Shown one piece after another: positions 5,702 to 6,076 of a stretch of 6,076 nt of DNA. Position numbers and translations under genes: made by a program. Source of the DNA: Paracoccaceae bacterium (GTDB taxonomy: Bacteria; Pseudomonadota; Alphaproteobacteria; Rhodobacterales; Rhodobacteraceae). Position 1 is the stretch's first letter; each line of letters begins with the position of its first letter. Where the stretch lies: assembly GCA_016764835.1 (NCBI GenBank), contig JAESRD010000153.1, positions 1-6,076 of the forward strand, read 5' to 3'. The notes under the pieces are model-generated. The model saw only the letters and a program-made list of their open reading frames with translations, ran no database searches and was not told the DNA's origin.

Positions 5702-6067
5702 GCACGTATTGCCGGCGTAAACCTACCCACTTCCAAGCGGGTACCAATCGCCCTCACTTATATTCATGGTATCGGCCCTTCGACGGCTGAGAGCATCTGC
5801 GAAGCGGTCAAGATCGACCGCTCCCGCCGCATCAACGAATTGTCTGACGCCGAAGTGCTCGCAATCCGCGAACATATCGACGCCAATGTACAAGTTGAAG
5901 GCGACCGTCGCCGCGAAGTTCAGATCAACATCAAACGTCTGATGGATCTTGGCTGCTACCGTGGCCTTCGTCACCGTCGCAACCTGCCTGTCCGTGGTCA
6001 ACGGACCCACACCAATGCACGTACGCGCAAGGGCCCAGCCCGTGCGATTGCCGGCAAGAAGAAATAG
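5699..6067 (+). CDS. rpsM: 30S ribosomal protein S13
   Basis: S13 sits in the head of the small subunit and contacts the large subunit and the P-site tRNA. The 122-residue product is full length: [26 protein letters not shown] opens with the helix-two-turn-helix region (about 14-33, [12 protein letters not shown]), followed by a central helical part, and ends with the conserved tRNA- and rRNA-contacting tail [22 protein letters not shown] (about 90-111) and a Lys-rich end. The start codon is TTG, unusual for such a highly expressed gene. It is the first gene of the alpha operon (normally rpsM-rpsK-rpoA-rplQ in this group) and is preceded by a 242-nt gap with a candidate promoter and hairpins. 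GGGACTGAC after the stop probably begins the rpsK ribosome-binding region; rpsK lies beyond the window. Confidence 0.98.
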   Translation: MARIAGVNLPTSKRVPIALTYIHGIGPSTAESICEAVKIDRSRRINELSDAEVLAIREHIDANVQVEGDRRREVQINIKRLMDLGCYRGLRHRRNLPVRGQRTHTNARTRKGPARAIAGKKK

Positions 6068-6076
6068 GGGACTGAC

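Overview
The window is a piece of the conserved ribosomal-protein (spc to alpha operon) region of an alphaproteobacterium. Gene order on the plus strand is rpsH (last codons only), rplF, rplR, rpsE, rpmD, then rplO, secY, adk, rpsM. An adk gene between secY and rpsM, the protein sequences, and the Cys4 (zinc-type) lid of Adk suggest Rhodobacterales, probably a marine Roseobacter-type Rhodobacteraceae. That family-level placement rests on recognition of the proteins, not on a search.

Layout: 1-1749 is a tightly packed spc block (rpsH end, rplF, rplR, rpsE, rpmD) with 10-13 nt gaps and a Shine-Dalgarno (SD) sequence before every start. It closes with a strong intrinsic terminator at 1778-1808, which is unexpected because in most bacteria rpmD runs straight into rplO. 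Next comes an inverted, AT-rich gene (2585 down to 1812, minus strand) for a 257-residue protein I do not recognise. It has one membrane segment, a probable coiled coil and a C-terminal domain. At 2586-2864 lies a noncoding stretch with palindromes, a candidate promoter (2742-2770) and a structured leader. Transcription is then expected to restart for rplO (2865-3338), secY (3445-4812) and adk (4809-5456, overlapping secY by ATGA). A 242-nt gap (5457-5698) carries a candidate promoter and three hairpins. It leads into rpsM, which starts with TTG and opens the alpha operon; rpsK is expected just past the window end.

Function: the ribosomal proteins S8, L6, L18, S5, L30, L15 and S13 build both subunits. 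SecY is the protein-export channel and Adk balances adenine nucleotides. The parts worth a second look are the terminator plus inverted orphan gene splitting the spc operon, the restart signals this split requires, the structured rpsM leader with its UUG start, and a Gly in place of the usual Asp in the NMP-binding motif of Adk. I found no tRNA, rRNA, CRISPR array, transposase or insertion-sequence ends.
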